A stretch of 64,000 nt of DNA from Rickettsia akari str. Hartford (GCF_000018205.1 NC_009881.1:248001-312000); one strand, 5' to 3'; shown: positions 32,327 through 45,708, counted from the first letter of the stretch. Numbers and translations are program-made. The notes: a model not told the origin generated them from the letters alone.

Positions 32327-32443
32327 TGTTATTCCCGCGGAAGCGGGAATCCAGAAAAAGTATAAAATACAACAAATTTTTGAAATTAAAAGTTCGATTT
32401 ATCTCGCTTTATGCTGGATTTCTGCTTTCGCAGGAATTACATT
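32327..32443. repeat. Palindromic element upstream of gyrA
   Basis: Arms 'ttattcccgcggaagcggga' and 'tctgctttcgcaggaattacat' flank a core with 'aaaagttcgatttatctcgc', the reverse of the core motif at 14123. It lies about 108 bases before the gyrA start. Confidence 0.85.
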
Positions 32444-32550
32444 GGTAGCTTAGAAACAATGTAACAATTATAAATACACGCAATCCTTGAAAGAAATTTA
32501 TTATGTCTCTATAATTAAATATGATTTATTAAATTTAAGGCTAAGTAATC

Positions 32551-35247
32551 GTGACTGATAAATATTCTTCTAATTTAGTGCCGGTAAATATCGAAGATGA
32601 GATGAAAGTATCTTATCTTGATTATGCTATGAGCGTTATAGTAAGTAGAGCTATACCGGATGTTCGGGACGGCTTAAAGCCGGTACATCGCCGAATTATC
32701 TATTCCATGCATGAAGCCGGTAATCATGCTAGCAAACCTTATAGAAAATCCGCAAGAATAGTTGGTGACGTGATGGGTAAATACCATCCGCACGGTGATA
32801 GTGCTATTTATGATTCGTTAGTACGTATGGCACAAGCCTTTTCCTTGCGTTTGCCACTTGTCGACGGGCAAGGTAATTTTGGATCGATGGATGGTGATGC
32901 AGCGGCAGCGATGAGATATACCGAATCTCGAATGGCCAAAGTTTCGCATAAGCTCGTAGAGGATATCGATAAAGAGACTGTTAGCTTTAACCCTAATTAT
33001 GACGGTTCTGAAAAAGAGCCTTCCGTACTTCCTGCAATGTTTCCAAATTTATTGGTTAACGGTAGTGGAGGTATTGCGGTCGGTATGGCAACTAATATCC
33101 CTCCTCATAATCTTGGTGAGGTTATCGATGCGTGCTGTTTATATATAGATAATAATGATATAGAAATATTAGATTTACTCGAAGTCGTTAAAGGACCGGA
33201 TTTTCCTACAGGTTCAATGATTTTAGGTATTAGCGGTATTAGATCGGCATATCTTACCGGTAGAGGTAGTATCATTATGCGAGGTCGAGCCGAGATTGAG
33301 AATATCGGTAATAGCCGTCAAGCAATTATTATTACCGAAATACCGTATATGGTAAATAAGGCCAGGCTCGTTGAGAAAATTGCTGAAATGGTTAAGGAAA
33401 AGCGAATAGAAGGTATAAGTGATTTACGTGACGAATCGAATAAAAACGGTGTAAGGATTTTTATTGAGTTAAAGAAAGACGTAGTTGCGGAAGTAGTCTT
33501 AAATCAAATATACGCATGTACGCAGTTACAAACTAGCTTCGGTGTTATTATGCTTGCTCTTAAAGACGGGCTACCGAAAGTGATGAATTTGAAAGAAGTA
33601 ATTGCGGCTTTCGTTAGTTTTAGAGAAGTGGTAATTACTAACCGTACTATATATTTACTAAATAAAGCAAGAGATAAAGCACATATTTTACTAGGACTAA
33701 CTATTGCCGTTAGTAATATCGATGAAATAATACGTATTATTAAAGCTGCAAATGACACGAATGCAGCTAAACAAGAATTAATGGCACGCAGCTGGGAAGC
33801 ATTAAAGATCCTACCTCTTGTAAAGCTGGTTGATGATAAGGCAATGTTAAATGAGCAAGACAAATGTAGTTTTACTGAGTTGCAAGCTAAGGCAATCTTA
33901 GAAATGAGACTACAGCGTCTAACCGCTATGGAGAAAAACAAGCTTGAAGAGGAGTTAAAGAACCTCGCTACGGAGATCACAGAATATATTAATATACTCG
34001 GCTCTCGTACGAGATTACTTGAAATTTTAAAAGAAGAGTTAATTAAAGTTAAAGAAGAGTTTGCGACTCCTCGTCTGACTTCAATTGAATTCGGTGAGTT
34101 TGATCAAGATATAGAAGATTTAATTCAACGTGAAGAAATGGTAGTAACAGTAACGCTTGGTGGGTATATCAAGCGTGTACCTCTAAGTAGCTATCGTTCA
34201 CAAAAACGAGGCGGTAAAGGAAGATCCGGGCTTTCAATGCGTGATGAAGATATTACCACGCGAATTTTTGTCGGTAGTACTCATACTCCGATGTTGTTCT
34301 TCTCAAATATCGGTCAGGTTTATAGTTTAAAACTGTATAAATTACCTTTAAGTAATCCGCAAGGTAAAGGAAGACCAATGGTTAATATATTACCGCTGAA
34401 AGAAAATGAGCATATTACGAATATTATGCCGCTACCTGAAAATCAGGATGAATGGGATAATTTAAACATTATGTTCGCAACTGCAAAGGGTAATATCAGA
34501 AGAAGCGATTTATTAGATTTTAAAAAGATTCAGTCGAGCGGTAAAATTGCTATTAGGCTTGATGATGATGATAAATTAATAGACGTAAAACCATGTAAAG
34601 AAGACGAGCACATTTTACTTGCCACTAAAGCCGGTAAAGCTTTAAGATTCCCTGTTGAATCGCTGCGTGTTATTAAGAGCCGTACTTCCGACGGGGTACG
34701 AGGTATGAAACTTGCTAAGGAGGATTCCGTAATTTCTATGACCGTGCTTAAAGGCATTAACAGTACAAAAGAGGATAGAGATGCTTATTTCACAGTGCCA
34801 TGGGCAAAAAGGCTTGAGATTGCGAAAGGTGAGGAGTTTAACCTCGAAGAGTTAGGTGTAACTTTGACTGCAGATTCTATTTTAAAAATGGCAAATTCCG
34901 AAGAATTCATCTTAACAGTTACAGAGAACGGTTTCGGAAAAAGAAGCTCGGCATATGGCTATAGAATTACCGATCGAGGCGGTAGCGGCATAATCAATAT
35001 GGATATTAACGACAAAACCGGCTTGGTCGTCGGTGTTATGCCGGTTAAAATAGATGATGAGCTAATGCTGATTACCAATAGCGGTAAGTTAATTCGCTGT
35101 AAACTTGAGTCAGTGCGTATTACGGGACGTAACACTAGCGGCGTAATCCTATTTAAGTTAGATGACGGTGAAAAAGTCGTATCTGTCTCTTTAATTGCTG
35201 AAACTTCTGAAAGCGCAGAAGATAGTGAGTTAGAGGAAGATGGGTAG
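32551..35247 (+). CDS. gyrA: DNA gyrase subunit A
   Basis: GyrA breaks and rejoins DNA to introduce negative supercoils. The start codon is GTG at 32551. The 898-residue product has the catalytic Tyr123 in AMRYTESRM, the quinolone-determining region [12 protein letters not shown] with the wild-type-like Ser84 and Asp88, a coiled-coil C-gate, and a C-terminal beta-pinwheel whose GyrA box is close to [10 protein letters not shown]. The alpha-proteobacterial insertion between blades ([13 protein letters not shown]) is present. It is not linked to gyrB. Confidence 0.98.
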   Translation: MTDKYSSNLVPVNIEDEMKVSYLDYAMSVIVSRAIPDVRDGLKPVHRRIIYSMHEAGNHASKPYRKSARIVGDVMGKYHPHGDSAIYDSLVRMAQAFSLRLPLVDGQGNFGSMDGDAAAAMRYTESRMAKVSHKLVEDIDKETVSFNPNYDGSEKEPSVLPAMFPNLLVNGSGGIAVGMATNIPPHNLGEVIDACCLYIDNNDIEILDLLEVVKGPDFPTGSMILGISGIRSAYLTGRGSIIMRGRAEIENIGNSRQAIIITEIPYMVNKARLVEKIAEMVKEKRIEGISDLRDESNKNGVRIFIELKKDVVAEVVLNQIYACTQLQTSFGVIMLALKDGLPKVMNLKEVIAAFVSFREVVITNRTIYLLNKARDKAHILLGLTIAVSNIDEIIRIIKAANDTNAAKQELMARSWEALKILPLVKLVDDKAMLNEQDKCSFTELQAKAILEMRLQRLTAMEKNKLEEELKNLATEITEYINILGSRTRLLEILKEELIKVKEEFATPRLTSIEFGEFDQDIEDLIQREEMVVTVTLGGYIKRVPLSSYRSQKRGGKGRSGLSMRDEDITTRIFVGSTHTPMLFFSNIGQVYSLKLYKLPLSNPQGKGRPMVNILPLKENEHITNIMPLPENQDEWDNLNIMFATAKGNIRRSDLLDFKKIQSSGKIAIRLDDDDKLIDVKPCKEDEHILLATKAGKALRFPVESLRVIKSRTSDGVRGMKLAKEDSVISMTVLKGINSTKEDRDAYFTVPWAKRLEIAKGEEFNLEELGVTLTADSILKMANSEEFILTVTENGFGKRSSAYGYRITDRGGSGIINMDINDKTGLVVGVMPVKIDDELMLITNSGKLIRCKLESVRITGRNTSGVILFKLDDGEKVVSVSLIAETSESAEDSELEEDG

Positions 35248-35301
35248 TAGTTGTTAAGTTGGATGGTTATGTTGTTTTTGTAAAAAGACTCCAAGTGTTT
35301 C

Positions 35302-35397
35302 AGTGTCATACCGCGACTTGATCGCTGTATCCAGTTAAAAATACTGGTATTTTTATTGTTTTGATAGATCCCGTGGTTAAGCTACGGGATAACACTG
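35302..35397. repeat. Palindromic element after gyrA, plus decayed relics to 35795
   Basis: 'gtgtcataccgcgacttgat' and 'gatcccgtggttaagctacg' are its arms. The 35398-35795 gap continues with reduced pieces of other elements ('tgctttcgcttggatgacatt', then 'caatcttaggaaataac' and 'gcgattgtcgcgtcc') and a small 'accggtgcaagccggt' hairpin near 35709. I see no gene in it. Confidence 0.7.
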
Positions 35398-35795
35398 GAA
35401 AAACTGAACCACGCAACAATGCCGTCCTGCTTTCGCTTGGATGACATTAAGGATTTTTTAAAAAATGTTCGGTACTATAGACAATCTTAGGAAATAACAA
35501 CAAATTTCTGCGATTGTCGCGTCCACTTACTCTGTAATTTTTTTCGCAATAAAGTTAATTTATTAACTACTCTGCTTTTAATTAGCAATACCTCCTAAAG
35601 AACTTCTAGAAAATTATTGCAACACTAATTTTGCTCTCTATAATAACCGTATATTGAATTTATGAATATGCAAATATTAACTTTCCAGTCTTGCTGTACT
35701 ACTACAACCGGTGCAAGCCGGTAACAATATCTCTATATTTTTCTTTTAAGTATATCCACCCCTTTAAATTAACTAATTATTATTAGGTAAGTTTT

Positions 35796-36928
35796 ATGTT
35801 TCGTAAAATGCCACTTATTTTAATGGCTATTATCATAGCTATCATATTATTCAACCCACTAATGAGTTTAGAAGTAACAAGGTTATTATATTCAATAAGT
35901 CTATCTATTAAATCTATAATTGGATTATTTCTTCCTTTAATTATTTTTGGCTTACTTTTTAAATCTGTTGTAATGCTAACCAAAGATGCAACACGTATAG
36001 TTTTCTTAATATTATTACTAGTATGTGGGTCTAATTTTATTCTACTTTCATAAGTCATTATGTAGGTATATACATATATCAATTCGATTTATCAATGATC
36101 TCTCCTATAGAAAATAATAGCTTAAAGCTTTTATGGTTACTTAATTTTCCTAATATTAATGATAAAATCCTATTTAGTAGTATTATCTTAGGCTTTATAT
36201 CCTCAAAATTTTGTGCTGAGATTGCAAGCGGATTGGCTTGCAAGATAGAAGCATTTGTTGCAAAAATATTGCGATTGTTTATCTATATAATTCCTTTATT
36301 TATAATGGGCTTTATCGTAAAACTACAGTTTGATGAAGTATTAGGTATAATTATTAAAGATTATATGTTTATTTTTGTCACAATCGCATTTGCTCAGTTT
36401 GGTTATATCTTTCTTGCTTATTTTATTTTAAGTAACTTTCGAGTTAAGGAATTCATAGCTAGCCTCAGTAATATGATGCCAGCATCTATAAGTGGATTTA
36501 TTGCAATGTCTAGTGTTATAAGTATGCCACTTAGTATAATATGAGCGGAAAATAATACAAATAATAAAGCACTTGCTCGTACCGTTGTACCAATAACAGT
36601 AAATATTCATTTTGTTGGTAATTGTTTCGTTGTACCGATTTTGGCTTATGCTATACTAAAAAGTTATGGATTAGCTGAACCTACTTTATTTAATTATCTT
36701 ATTTTTACTTTTTATTTTGTATTGGCAAAATTTTCAGTAGCATCTATACCAGGTGGCGGAATTATTGTAATGCTCCCTATACTTGAACAATATCTAGGTT
36801 TGAATACTAATATGATGTCTCTGATGACAGCTCTTTATATCTTGTTTGATGCTGTAATCACTTGTGCTAATGTTTTAGGAAATGGTGCTTTTGTTAAACT
36901 GATAGATAATATATATAGTGTAACTTAG
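35796..36928 (+). pseudogene. Dicarboxylate/proton symporter (DAACS, GltP/DctA-like), broken
   Basis: The fragments read as one transporter of the dicarboxylate/amino acid:cation symporter family. They give the N-terminal helices, then MMPASISGFIAMSSVISMPL (related to the family's re-entrant serine-rich loop), a stop codon TGA at 36542, and then ASIPGGGIIVMLPILEQYLG and DAVITCANVLGNGAFVKLI, which match the conserved PGG...NVxGD/N region of helix 8. A frameshift near 36053 and the in-frame TGA disrupt it. The parts at 36095 and 36641 share one frame. Confidence 0.8.
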
Positions 36929-36958
36929 AAAGCTTAGATTAGGTTTCTCAAAATACTC

Positions 36959-37039
36959 TAGGTTCTTGCGTGCAGCAAATTAAATTATTTGTATTTTTAG
37001 ATATTTTTAAGCGGAAATTAATAAGAACGCAAGAACCTA
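36959..37039. repeat. Perfect 13-bp inverted repeat with a 55-base AT-rich loop
   Basis: 'taggttcttgcgt' at 36959-36971 is exactly complementary to 37027-37039. It sits in the 309-base gap after the symporter relic and before the HIG1-like gene. Its core differs from the palindromic elements. It may be a terminator for the symporter gene or a remnant of some other element. Confidence 0.5.
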
Positions 37040-37184
37040 ATATATCTTTTGCTTTTAAAGTCATTGCTGAATTACCTATTATTTGATAAATTAGATGTTT
37101 GTGTCCCTAGAATTGTTATTTGTTATAAAGAATTAATTAATTTTTTAACTAAATTTCAAATATTAATTAGATAATTGATTTAAA

Positions 37185-37212
37185 ACAGAAAAAGCATATA
37201 ATCTTTATGTCT
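37185..37212 (+). promoter_or_regulatory. Sigma70-type promoter of the HIG1-like gene
   Basis: -35 TTGATT (37185-37190), a 16-base spacer and -10 TATAAT (37207-37212) precede the ATG at 37238. The transcript would begin near 37219, leaving a leader of about 20 bases. Confidence 0.6.
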
Positions 37213-37237
37213 GAAACTATATATTGAGTAATAAATT

Positions 37238-37420
37238 ATGACGTGGTTGTTAATTGCGATTGGTTTAACCGTTTTGGTTCTTATTATAGGGGTAGTGTCG
37301 ATGGCTATTGGAGGAAAGTTTGATAAGAAATTTAGTTCAAAGTTCATGACTTTCAGGGTTTTTTTTCAGGCAGTTTCTATATTTTTATTGATTATAATAT
37401 ATTTTTATAAAGCTAATTGA
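37238..37420 (+). CDS. HIG1-domain-like twin transmembrane protein
   Basis: The 60-residue product has two membrane segments (LLIAIGLTVLVLIIGVVSMA and VFFQAVSIFLLIIIYFY) joined by a basic loop with GGKFDKKFSSKFMTFRV. The pattern, two segments around a loop ending in MxxRVxxQ, is that of the hypoxia-induced gene 1 (HIG1) family, whose mitochondrial members assist cytochrome oxidase. Two oxidases are encoded in this window. No operon partner is seen; the next gene is on the opposite strand. Confidence 0.75.
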   Translation: MTWLLIAIGLTVLVLIIGVVSMAIGGKFDKKFSSKFMTFRVFFQAVSIFLLIIIYFYKAN

Positions 37421-37476
37421 TAAATGCCTGAAAATAACTCAAAAGCTACTTAATCGATTTCTCTAATTTTTTCGCG

Positions 37477-37662
37477 TCATTCTTCACATTTGTCTAAAAT
37501 TTCTTCTAATGTAACTTCTTCGACTTTTCCATCTTCATCTTCAAAGTCCTTTAAATCTCTAATCAGTTTCTCTAGCTTTAATAATGAAATTTTTTCATTA
37601 TACTGATTGCTACAATGTTTTTCGAGTTGTTCGGCAATTTCTTCAATATCACCCAAATGCAT
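37477..37662 (-). CDS. iscX: IscX-like Fe-S assembly protein
   Basis: The 61-residue product resembles IscX: an N-terminal DIEEIAEQLEKHC corresponds to E. coli's 'REIGEALYD', and KLIRDLKDFEDEDG corresponds to 'QWICDLEDFDDDP', followed by an EEILDKCEE helix. IscX regulates IscS in the Isc pathway. It is very acidic. The frame ends at a TGA, after which REKIREID could be translated before a second stop, a possible small truncation. It is separated from hscBA-fdx. The call is tentative but consistent. Confidence 0.6.
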   Translation of the reverse strand: MHLGDIEEIAEQLEKHCSNQYNEKISLLKLEKLIRDLKDFEDEDGKVEEVTLEEILDKCEE

Positions 37663-37875
37663 TGCTATTCCTCCTTAATTTTATGCAAGCCTTATTTATT
37701 AACATGTTATCTGATATTTGCTATTATTTATTAAAATTACTAAATATTATTAATTCGACAAATTATTATAAATAGGTGAGTTTATTGTACAACTATCGCC
37801 GGAATTAGGTAGGTTTGCTTTCTTTACATTTTATTGGTTTTATGGTATATTAATGCAAAATATTAAGATTTGATT

Positions 37876-38403
37876 ATGTCAATATTACCGATAGTAACAG
37901 CACCTGATGATAGATTAAAGCAGAAATCTCAACCTGTTTTAGAGTTTACAGATCAAACACGAAAATTTATGGATGATATGCTTAAAACTATGTACCATGA
38001 AGACGGTGCAGGACTCGCAGCAGTACAAGTAGGGGTATTGAAACGTATTTTAGTAATTGATATAAAAGATCATGATTCGGTAGAAAGACCAAAAGATTTT
38101 TATCCGCTTTTTATAGTGAATCCTGAAATGATAGAAAAATCAGAAGAGCTAATTAAGTCTAATGAAGGTTGTATCTCAGTACCGGGGCAACGTATTGAGG
38201 TTGCAAGACCGGAATCGATAAAGATTAGGTATTTAGACTATCATGGTAAATCGCAAGAGCTTAAAGCAAATGATTGGCTCGCAAGAGTTATCCAGCATGA
38301 GTATGATCATTTAGAAGGTAAGCTCATGATTGATTATTTAAGTAATTTAAAACGAGATGTGGTGCTTCGTAAGCTCAAGAAACTTAAAAATAATATAGTG
38401 TGA
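37876..38403 (+). CDS. def: Peptide deformylase
   Basis: Def removes the formyl group from new proteins. The start is the ATG at 37876. The 175-residue product has motif 1 [10 protein letters not shown] (about 44-53), motif 2 EGCISVPG with the metal-binding Cys, and motif 3 QHEYDHLEG with HExxH. Its TGA overlaps the GTG start of fmt by four bases (GTGA), so the two genes that act on formyl-methionine are translationally coupled. Confidence 0.98.
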   Translation: MSILPIVTAPDDRLKQKSQPVLEFTDQTRKFMDDMLKTMYHEDGAGLAAVQVGVLKRILVIDIKDHDSVERPKDFYPLFIVNPEMIEKSEELIKSNEGCISVPGQRIEVARPESIKIRYLDYHGKSQELKANDWLARVIQHEYDHLEGKLMIDYLSNLKRDVVLRKLKKLKNNIV

Positions 38404-39311
38404 AAGTAATCTTTATGGGAACGCCTGAATTTGCAGTCCCAGCTCTTAAAAAACTTATAATGCATCATGAAGTTAAAGTTGTTTTTACCCAGCAACCTAA
38501 AGCTAAGGGCAGAGGACTTGACTTAGTTAAATCCCCAATACATCAGTTAGCATTTGAGCATCAAATTCCTGTTTATACTCCCTCTACACTTCGTAATGAT
38601 GACATAGTTAATCTAATTAATAAGATTAATGCAGATATTATAGTTGTTATTGCATATGGTTTTATTTTGCCAAAAGCTATATTAGAGGATAAAAAATACG
38701 GCTGTCTTAATATCCATCCATCTGATTTGCCTCGTCATAGAGGAGCAGCACCGCTGCAGCGTACTATTATAGAGGGTGACCGGAAAAGTAGTGTATGTAT
38801 TATGCGTATGGATACAGGAATTGATACAGGTGATATATTGATGAAAGAAGATTTTTATTTAGAAAGAAGAACAACATTGGAGGAATTGCACAATAAATGT
38901 GCTAATTTAGGAGCTGCATTACTAATAAGAACACTTGCAAATATTGATAATATAGTACCGATAAAACAGTCAAGTGAGGGCGTTACGTATGCTAATAAAT
39001 TAACTAAAGAAGAAGGAAAAATTAATTGGCATGAATCCGCATATAAAATAGATTGTAAAATAAGGGGTATGAATCCCTGGCCCGGAGCATATTTTAGTTA
39101 TAATGATAAAGTAATTAAAATCCTTGAAGCAGAATATTTAAATACGAATCATCACGTTACTGCCGGCACCGTTATTAGCGATAAGCTGGAAATAGCTTGT
39201 GGAAGCGGTATATTGCAAGTGAAAAAACTTCAGCAAGAGAGTAAAAAAGCTTTGAATGTAGAAGAATTTTTACGTGGTACAAATATTTTAAAAGCTACAA
39301 TATTAAAATAA
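38400..39311 (+). CDS. fmt: Methionyl-tRNA formyltransferase
   Basis: Fmt adds the formyl group from formyl-tetrahydrofolate to initiator Met-tRNA. The start is GTG at 38400. The 303-residue product has [13 protein letters not shown], the catalytic [19 protein letters not shown] and the Asp-bearing [13 protein letters not shown], then a C-terminal OB-fold domain. The length is usual. In Rickettsia fmt is known to lie upstream of the 23S rRNA gene, and that arrangement is seen here. Confidence 0.97.
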   Translation: MKVIFMGTPEFAVPALKKLIMHHEVKVVFTQQPKAKGRGLDLVKSPIHQLAFEHQIPVYTPSTLRNDDIVNLINKINADIIVVIAYGFILPKAILEDKKYGCLNIHPSDLPRHRGAAPLQRTIIEGDRKSSVCIMRMDTGIDTGDILMKEDFYLERRTTLEELHNKCANLGAALLIRTLANIDNIVPIKQSSEGVTYANKLTKEEGKINWHESAYKIDCKIRGMNPWPGAYFSYNDKVIKILEAEYLNTNHHVTAGTVISDKLEIACGSGILQVKKLQQESKKALNVEEFLRGTNILKATILK

Positions 39312-39323
39312 TAGTATTAATTA

Positions 39324-39915
39324 TGAGTAAAGGTAAACAAGAAGTTAGGTTTAACGATAATTTAGACGTTAAGTAGTTTAGCTTAAAGTTTGAAAACAAT
39401 AGTGATATTTATTCTGTAAAAAGGCAAGTGATTAATATAGTAGATGATGAAGTAGAAGATCAAACTAAGCTATTTACAGAAACTCAATTTCTTGTACAAA
39501 AACTCCGTACGGTAAAAATCTCAATATAAAATTAGCGGCTTTATTAACAAAGCAGGTGAACATACAAGCGATCCAAAGCAAGTAAAAGAAATTTCAAAAT
39601 GACACGCTCATGCCGCATTTGCTGATTTACAGAAAAATATTTTAGGTAAATTTGATAAGAACGGTAATTTAAGATGAAAATCTAGTCTTTAGAAAAGATG
39701 GTAAATTATTTTTTGTTAAAACTCAAATCGTTTTTATCAACAGAGAAGGAGAAATGAAAGCAGTAAATCATGTTTTACAAAAAGGCAGATTCTTTTTTGA
39801 AGATTTAGGTGGTACGGCAGAGACAAAATTCAGGACTGCAAATCTAAACAAAAAGCCAACAAATCACATTTTAAAAAGAGGTTCAAATAACTTTGAGCCA
39901 CCTCATAAGAAATAA
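39324..39915 (+). pseudogene. Unrecognised protein gene relic before the 23S gene
   Basis: It begins MSKGKQEVRFNDNLDVK with a stop at codon 18, then FSLKFENNSDIYSVKRQVIN. Later parts in changed frames read GFINKAGEHTSDPKQVKEIS and end with MKAVNHVLQKGRFFFEDLGG and on to FEPPHKK. The lysine-rich protein is not one I recognise. Several stops and frame changes make it a relic. It lies between fmt and the rRNA promoter. Confidence 0.55.
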
Positions 39916-39954
39916 ATCATAAGAAATAAAATTGAAATTATTTAAAATTAGTGT

Positions 39955-39983
39955 TTGACAAGCTTTAAAAATATATATATAAA
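39955..39983 (+). promoter_or_regulatory. Near-consensus promoter of the 23S-5S unit
   Basis: TTGACA at 39955-39960, a 17-base spacer and TATAAA at 39978-39983 match the consensus in spacing and nearly in sequence. Transcription would begin near 39990, about 160 bases before the 23S start. This supplies the separate promoter needed because the 16S gene is not upstream. Confidence 0.8.
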
Positions 39984-40113
39984 ATGACCACGCAAAGTTT
40001 GCAACGTAAAACTTTGTAGCTGTTTAAAAAGTTGATAAAGCTAAAAACTAAATACACTGCGATAATAAAAGTTTATATCGTGAGTAGATACTGAAAATAA
40101 TTGTGAAATTAAT

Positions 40114-40135
40114 TCTGTATGCATTGTGTAATCTC
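40114..40135 (+). other. Left strand of the 23S RNA processing stem
   Basis: 'ctgtatgcattgtgtaatct' (40114 onward) is largely complementary to 'gggattacatatgcgtatag' at 42912-42931 just after the 23S gene. Together they form a long imperfect stem that brackets the 23S RNA, the usual RNase III processing structure. Confidence 0.6.
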
Positions 40136-40149
40136 AAGTTAAAAGCGTT

Positions 40150-42907
<2,758 letters not shown>

Positions 42908-43005
42908 CTGTGGGATTACATATGCGTATAGTGTTAATTCTATAAACATATAAGTATCAACTCACAAAGTTATCAGGTGAGATTAGCTTTATCAATGAAT
43001 AAACA

Positions 43006-43120
43006 TGTTGTTGCACAGCTAATAGTGTCATGTCGTGGCTTGACCACAGTATCTGGAAGAATTTCCAATATTTGGATTCATCCTTCTGTAGGAGTGGCAG
43101 GTTTGATCATGCAGCAATAC
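43006..43120. repeat. Palindromic element in the 23S-5S spacer
   Basis: Outer arms 'gttgttgcacag' and 'catgcagcaatac' enclose a decayed core 'gtcatgtcgtggcttgaccacagtatctgg' with its partner 'tggattcatccttctg'. The rRNA spacer has therefore received an element, which must be removed when the precursor RNA is processed. Confidence 0.7.
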
Positions 43121-43168
43121 ATTAGCAGTAAACTGTAGTACAAATCTATCTTTTTAAAAGTTTGTATT

Positions 43169-43290
43169 GCTGGCTTGGTGGTTATAGCATGAGTGAAACA
43201 CACGATCCCATCTCGAACTCGAACGTGAAACCTCATAGCGCTAATGGTACTATGTCATAAGGCATGGGAGAGTAAGTCGCTGCCAAGCTT
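43169..43290 (+). rRNA. rrf: 5S ribosomal RNA
   Basis: The sequence starts 'gctggcttggtggttatagc', contains 'gatcccatctcgaactcgaacgtgaaacc' (the loop-B region, typically CCCATGCCGAACTCGGAAGTGAAAC), and ends 'ggagagtaagtcgctgccaagc'. The ends pair ('gcttgg' with 'ccaagc'). The length is about 120 bases. It follows 23S by about 260 bases with no tRNA between. Ends are approximate. Confidence 0.93.
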
Positions 43291-43305
43291 GCAATGCAAG
43301 TTTTT
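43288..43305 (+). terminator. Terminator of the 23S-5S transcript
   Basis: 'cttgc' 'aat' 'gcaag' followed by 'ttttt' is a short hairpin plus U-run that directly overlaps the end of the 5S gene. Confidence 0.6.
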
Positions 43306-43326
43306 AATCATCTTTCTTTCTCTTTA

Positions 43327-44345
43327 TGAGATGTTTTATATTCATAATTCTTATCCTCTTTCGTATTAGTAATGCTTATACATTAAAGAAGAAATATTGA
43401 TTTATTTCCATAGAATCGCTAAAATCTAACATAGAAATCAAAAAGTTATTTAAAGAAAAAAATACTGATCAATTTATTTTAGAGTGACTAAATGGCACAG
43501 TAATTAATGAAGGTGGAATTTTAACTCACGAAGGTTATCTTCTATATGATACTTAAACAAGCTGAGGTGATCAACATCGTTTATTAAATAAGAAATGAGA
43601 TAGTAATACAGAGAACCCTTTATATTTTAATGGAAAATTAGCAATCATTTCATCTTCTGGTTCTGAAAATTGGTATCATTGGTTGCTACAAATTTTATCT
43701 AGATTAATTATATAAAAAGAGTCGGATCTTGAATATGACCGTATCTATATTAATAATTTAAAATATTCATAGCAAATTAAGTTATTAGAAATAGTATTAA
43801 ATTATTTAAATATACACGAAGATAAGCTTTTTGTAGTAAATAGCGATTGTATAATTCAAGATACTAGACTAATTGTTCCATCTGTACCGTTTATTCCGGT
43901 CAAAGATACGCCTTTGCCTTTATGGTAAAAAAAAGATTTAAGAAATATTTTTATTAAAGATAATGGTAAAGCATACTATAAAATATCTATTTCTAGTAAA
44001 TACGCTTCTACCCGAAAAATAGTTAATGAAGAGTAATTAATAGAAAAAATTGAGAGGCTCGGTTTTAAGGTAATATATCTAGAGCTATCCTCTCCGTATG
44101 AAGAGGCCAAGCTTTTTAATAAAACAAAAATAATAGTTGGACCGTGCACGGATCAGGATTTGCTAACATTATTTTTGTGGCCAAAATGCGAAGTAGTAGA
44201 GATTGATCACGGTACAACTCCCTATAGAAGTTTTTATAAAAGAATGGCAAATTATATGTCATGTGATTATTATCCTTTTTATGTAGATCAGATCAACAGA
44301 AGAGCATCTAGAAGACTATATAAAGATCAATATTGGATTTCTTAG
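43327..44345 (+). pseudogene. Family-61-like glycosyltransferase, degenerate
   Basis: It opens with a signal-like MRCFIFIILILFRISNAYTL. Later fragments are SSGSENWYHWLLQILSRLII, then IVPSVPFIPVKDTPLPLW, SISSKYASTRKIVNEE, LELSSPYEEAKLFNKTKIIV and WPKCEVVEIDHGTTPYRSFY. This sequence of motifs (NWYHW, a SRxxAxxRxxxNE-like stretch, then a late E/D-rich strand) matches the DUF563/GT61 glycosyltransferases used in polysaccharide synthesis. Multiple in-frame stops are present. It starts only 37 bases after the 5S gene. Confidence 0.65.
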
Positions 44346-44448
44346 CCTATCTGTAAATAAATTTTAATGAGTAATTAAAGAGCTTTTTGAGAGAAAATTG
44401 ATAAGATTTTTGAAAGAATAATATTTATATTTCAAGCTCTTAAGAAAG

Positions 44449-45501
44449 TTAATGCTTAAAATCATTGTTTAATAAATAAGATTCGCTATTCATTCCATTT
44501 AGTCTTGAAATAGTGCGTTTGAATTCTGCGGCGCGTGCTGAACCTTGATATATTTTACTCGGCTTATCTTCTAAGCTCATAAATAAAAGGATTTTATAGA
44601 AATATGCATTATCGATAAAGTTGATAAATCTAACGGCTGTATTTGTATCGTTAGCATCGATAGTATGAACGTTCTTCACTATAACAACATTGAAATTTTG
44701 ACAAATATTAACATAATCGATATAGCTTAAGTCTCTTGTAAATAATTCATTGTAATCTGTTACTAATATTCGTTTATACACTTTTTGAAAGGATATTTCT
44801 CTACCTAGAACCTGTATATTTTGAGCAACAAGCTTATTATCACTAATCTCCGTGATAATTTTTTCAAGTTTGTTTTGGTGTTCTAAAGTTAATGGATAAA
44901 TTATCCTTTCTCCTTTAACTCCTAAAGCTTTATCAAATCGATAATCATGGTGATTATCTAGATATTTAACATAAAATGTATTATTGATTATCTTTATAAA
45001 AGGTACGAAAGATTCTCGTTGTAATCCGTCTTTGTAAAGATTATTGGGACTCGTGTTAGAGGTTATAAAAATAAAAATATTTTGCTTTATTAATGCATTA
45101 AATAATCTACCGATTATCATTGCATCTGTAATGTCTTTAATTTCAAATTCATCTATTCCAAGTACTCTAGTTTGTTTAGCACAATCTTTTGCAATTTTAA
45201 GGATGATATCTTTTTGATTTTCTATCTGTAATTTATGCATAGATTTATGTACTTCTTGCATAAAGTTCTGATAGTGTGTTATTATTTTAGATGTGGCTAA
45301 TTCTTCAAAAAAAGAATTCATGAGCATAGTTTTACCGCTGCCAACCGGACCGTATAAATAAATTCCGCTTTTTAAGTTGTTTTGATTAAAGAATTTGAAT
45401 AAACTTTTAGGCTTATTAAGTTCTGATGCCAGCTGTTTTAATGCTTCTAATAAAGCAGCTTGTTTTGAATCTAGTATTAATGAAGTATAGGATTTAATCA
45501 T
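44449..45501 (-). CDS. zapE: AFG1/ZapE-family ATPase
   Basis: ZapE is a division-linked ATPase in E. coli, and its mitochondrial relative AFG1 handles membrane protein quality. The 350-residue product has Walker A GIYLYGPVGSGKTMLMNSFF (residues 51-58 at its centre), the HYQNFMQEVHKSMHKL segment, Walker B LGIDEFEIKDITDAM and the sensor ITSNTSPNNLYKDGLQRESF, all family hallmarks. The length matches. It stands alone. Confidence 0.92.
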   Translation of the reverse strand: MIKSYTSLILDSKQAALLEALKQLASELNKPKSLFKFFNQNNLKSGIYLYGPVGSGKTMLMNSFFEELATSKIITHYQNFMQEVHKSMHKLQIENQKDIILKIAKDCAKQTRVLGIDEFEIKDITDAMIIGRLFNALIKQNIFIFITSNTSPNNLYKDGLQRESFVPFIKIINNTFYVKYLDNHHDYRFDKALGVKGERIIYPLTLEHQNKLEKIITEISDNKLVAQNIQVLGREISFQKVYKRILVTDYNELFTRDLSYIDYVNICQNFNVVIVKNVHTIDANDTNTAVRFINFIDNAYFYKILLFMSLEDKPSKIYQGSARAAEFKRTISRLNGMNSESYLLNNDFKH

Positions 45502-45598
45502 CCAAAATATTTTTTCTCTAAGTTGTTATATATTTTTTTCTAAAATGTCGTTCTTAGCTAAAAGCAGGAAGAGTGTGTTGTGTGGATCAATTTCATCC

Positions 45599-45708
45599 AT
45601 GTCATACCGTGGCTTGATCACGGAATCCAGTTAAAAATGCTAACCTTTAACATGTGTTTTGTTATTTTTTCTAGATTACACCATCATTTTAGTTGCTCGT
45701 AATGACGA
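45599..45708. repeat. Palindromic element between queA and zapE
   Basis: Arms 'gtcataccgtggcttgatca' and 'ttgctcgtaatgac' differ from each other, so the element is a hybrid or has diverged, but its core 'aatccagttaaaaatgctaac' matches the copy at 2659. Confidence 0.65.

Noticed and set aside
34530-34757. Minus-strand frame inside gyrA
   Set aside because: It is antisense to a clear GyrA C-terminal domain and shows no independent support.
43120-43170. A tRNA gene in the 23S-5S spacer
   Set aside because: No T-arm 'ggttcaa' or cloverleaf pairing can be found. The spacer is an element plus AT-rich sequence.
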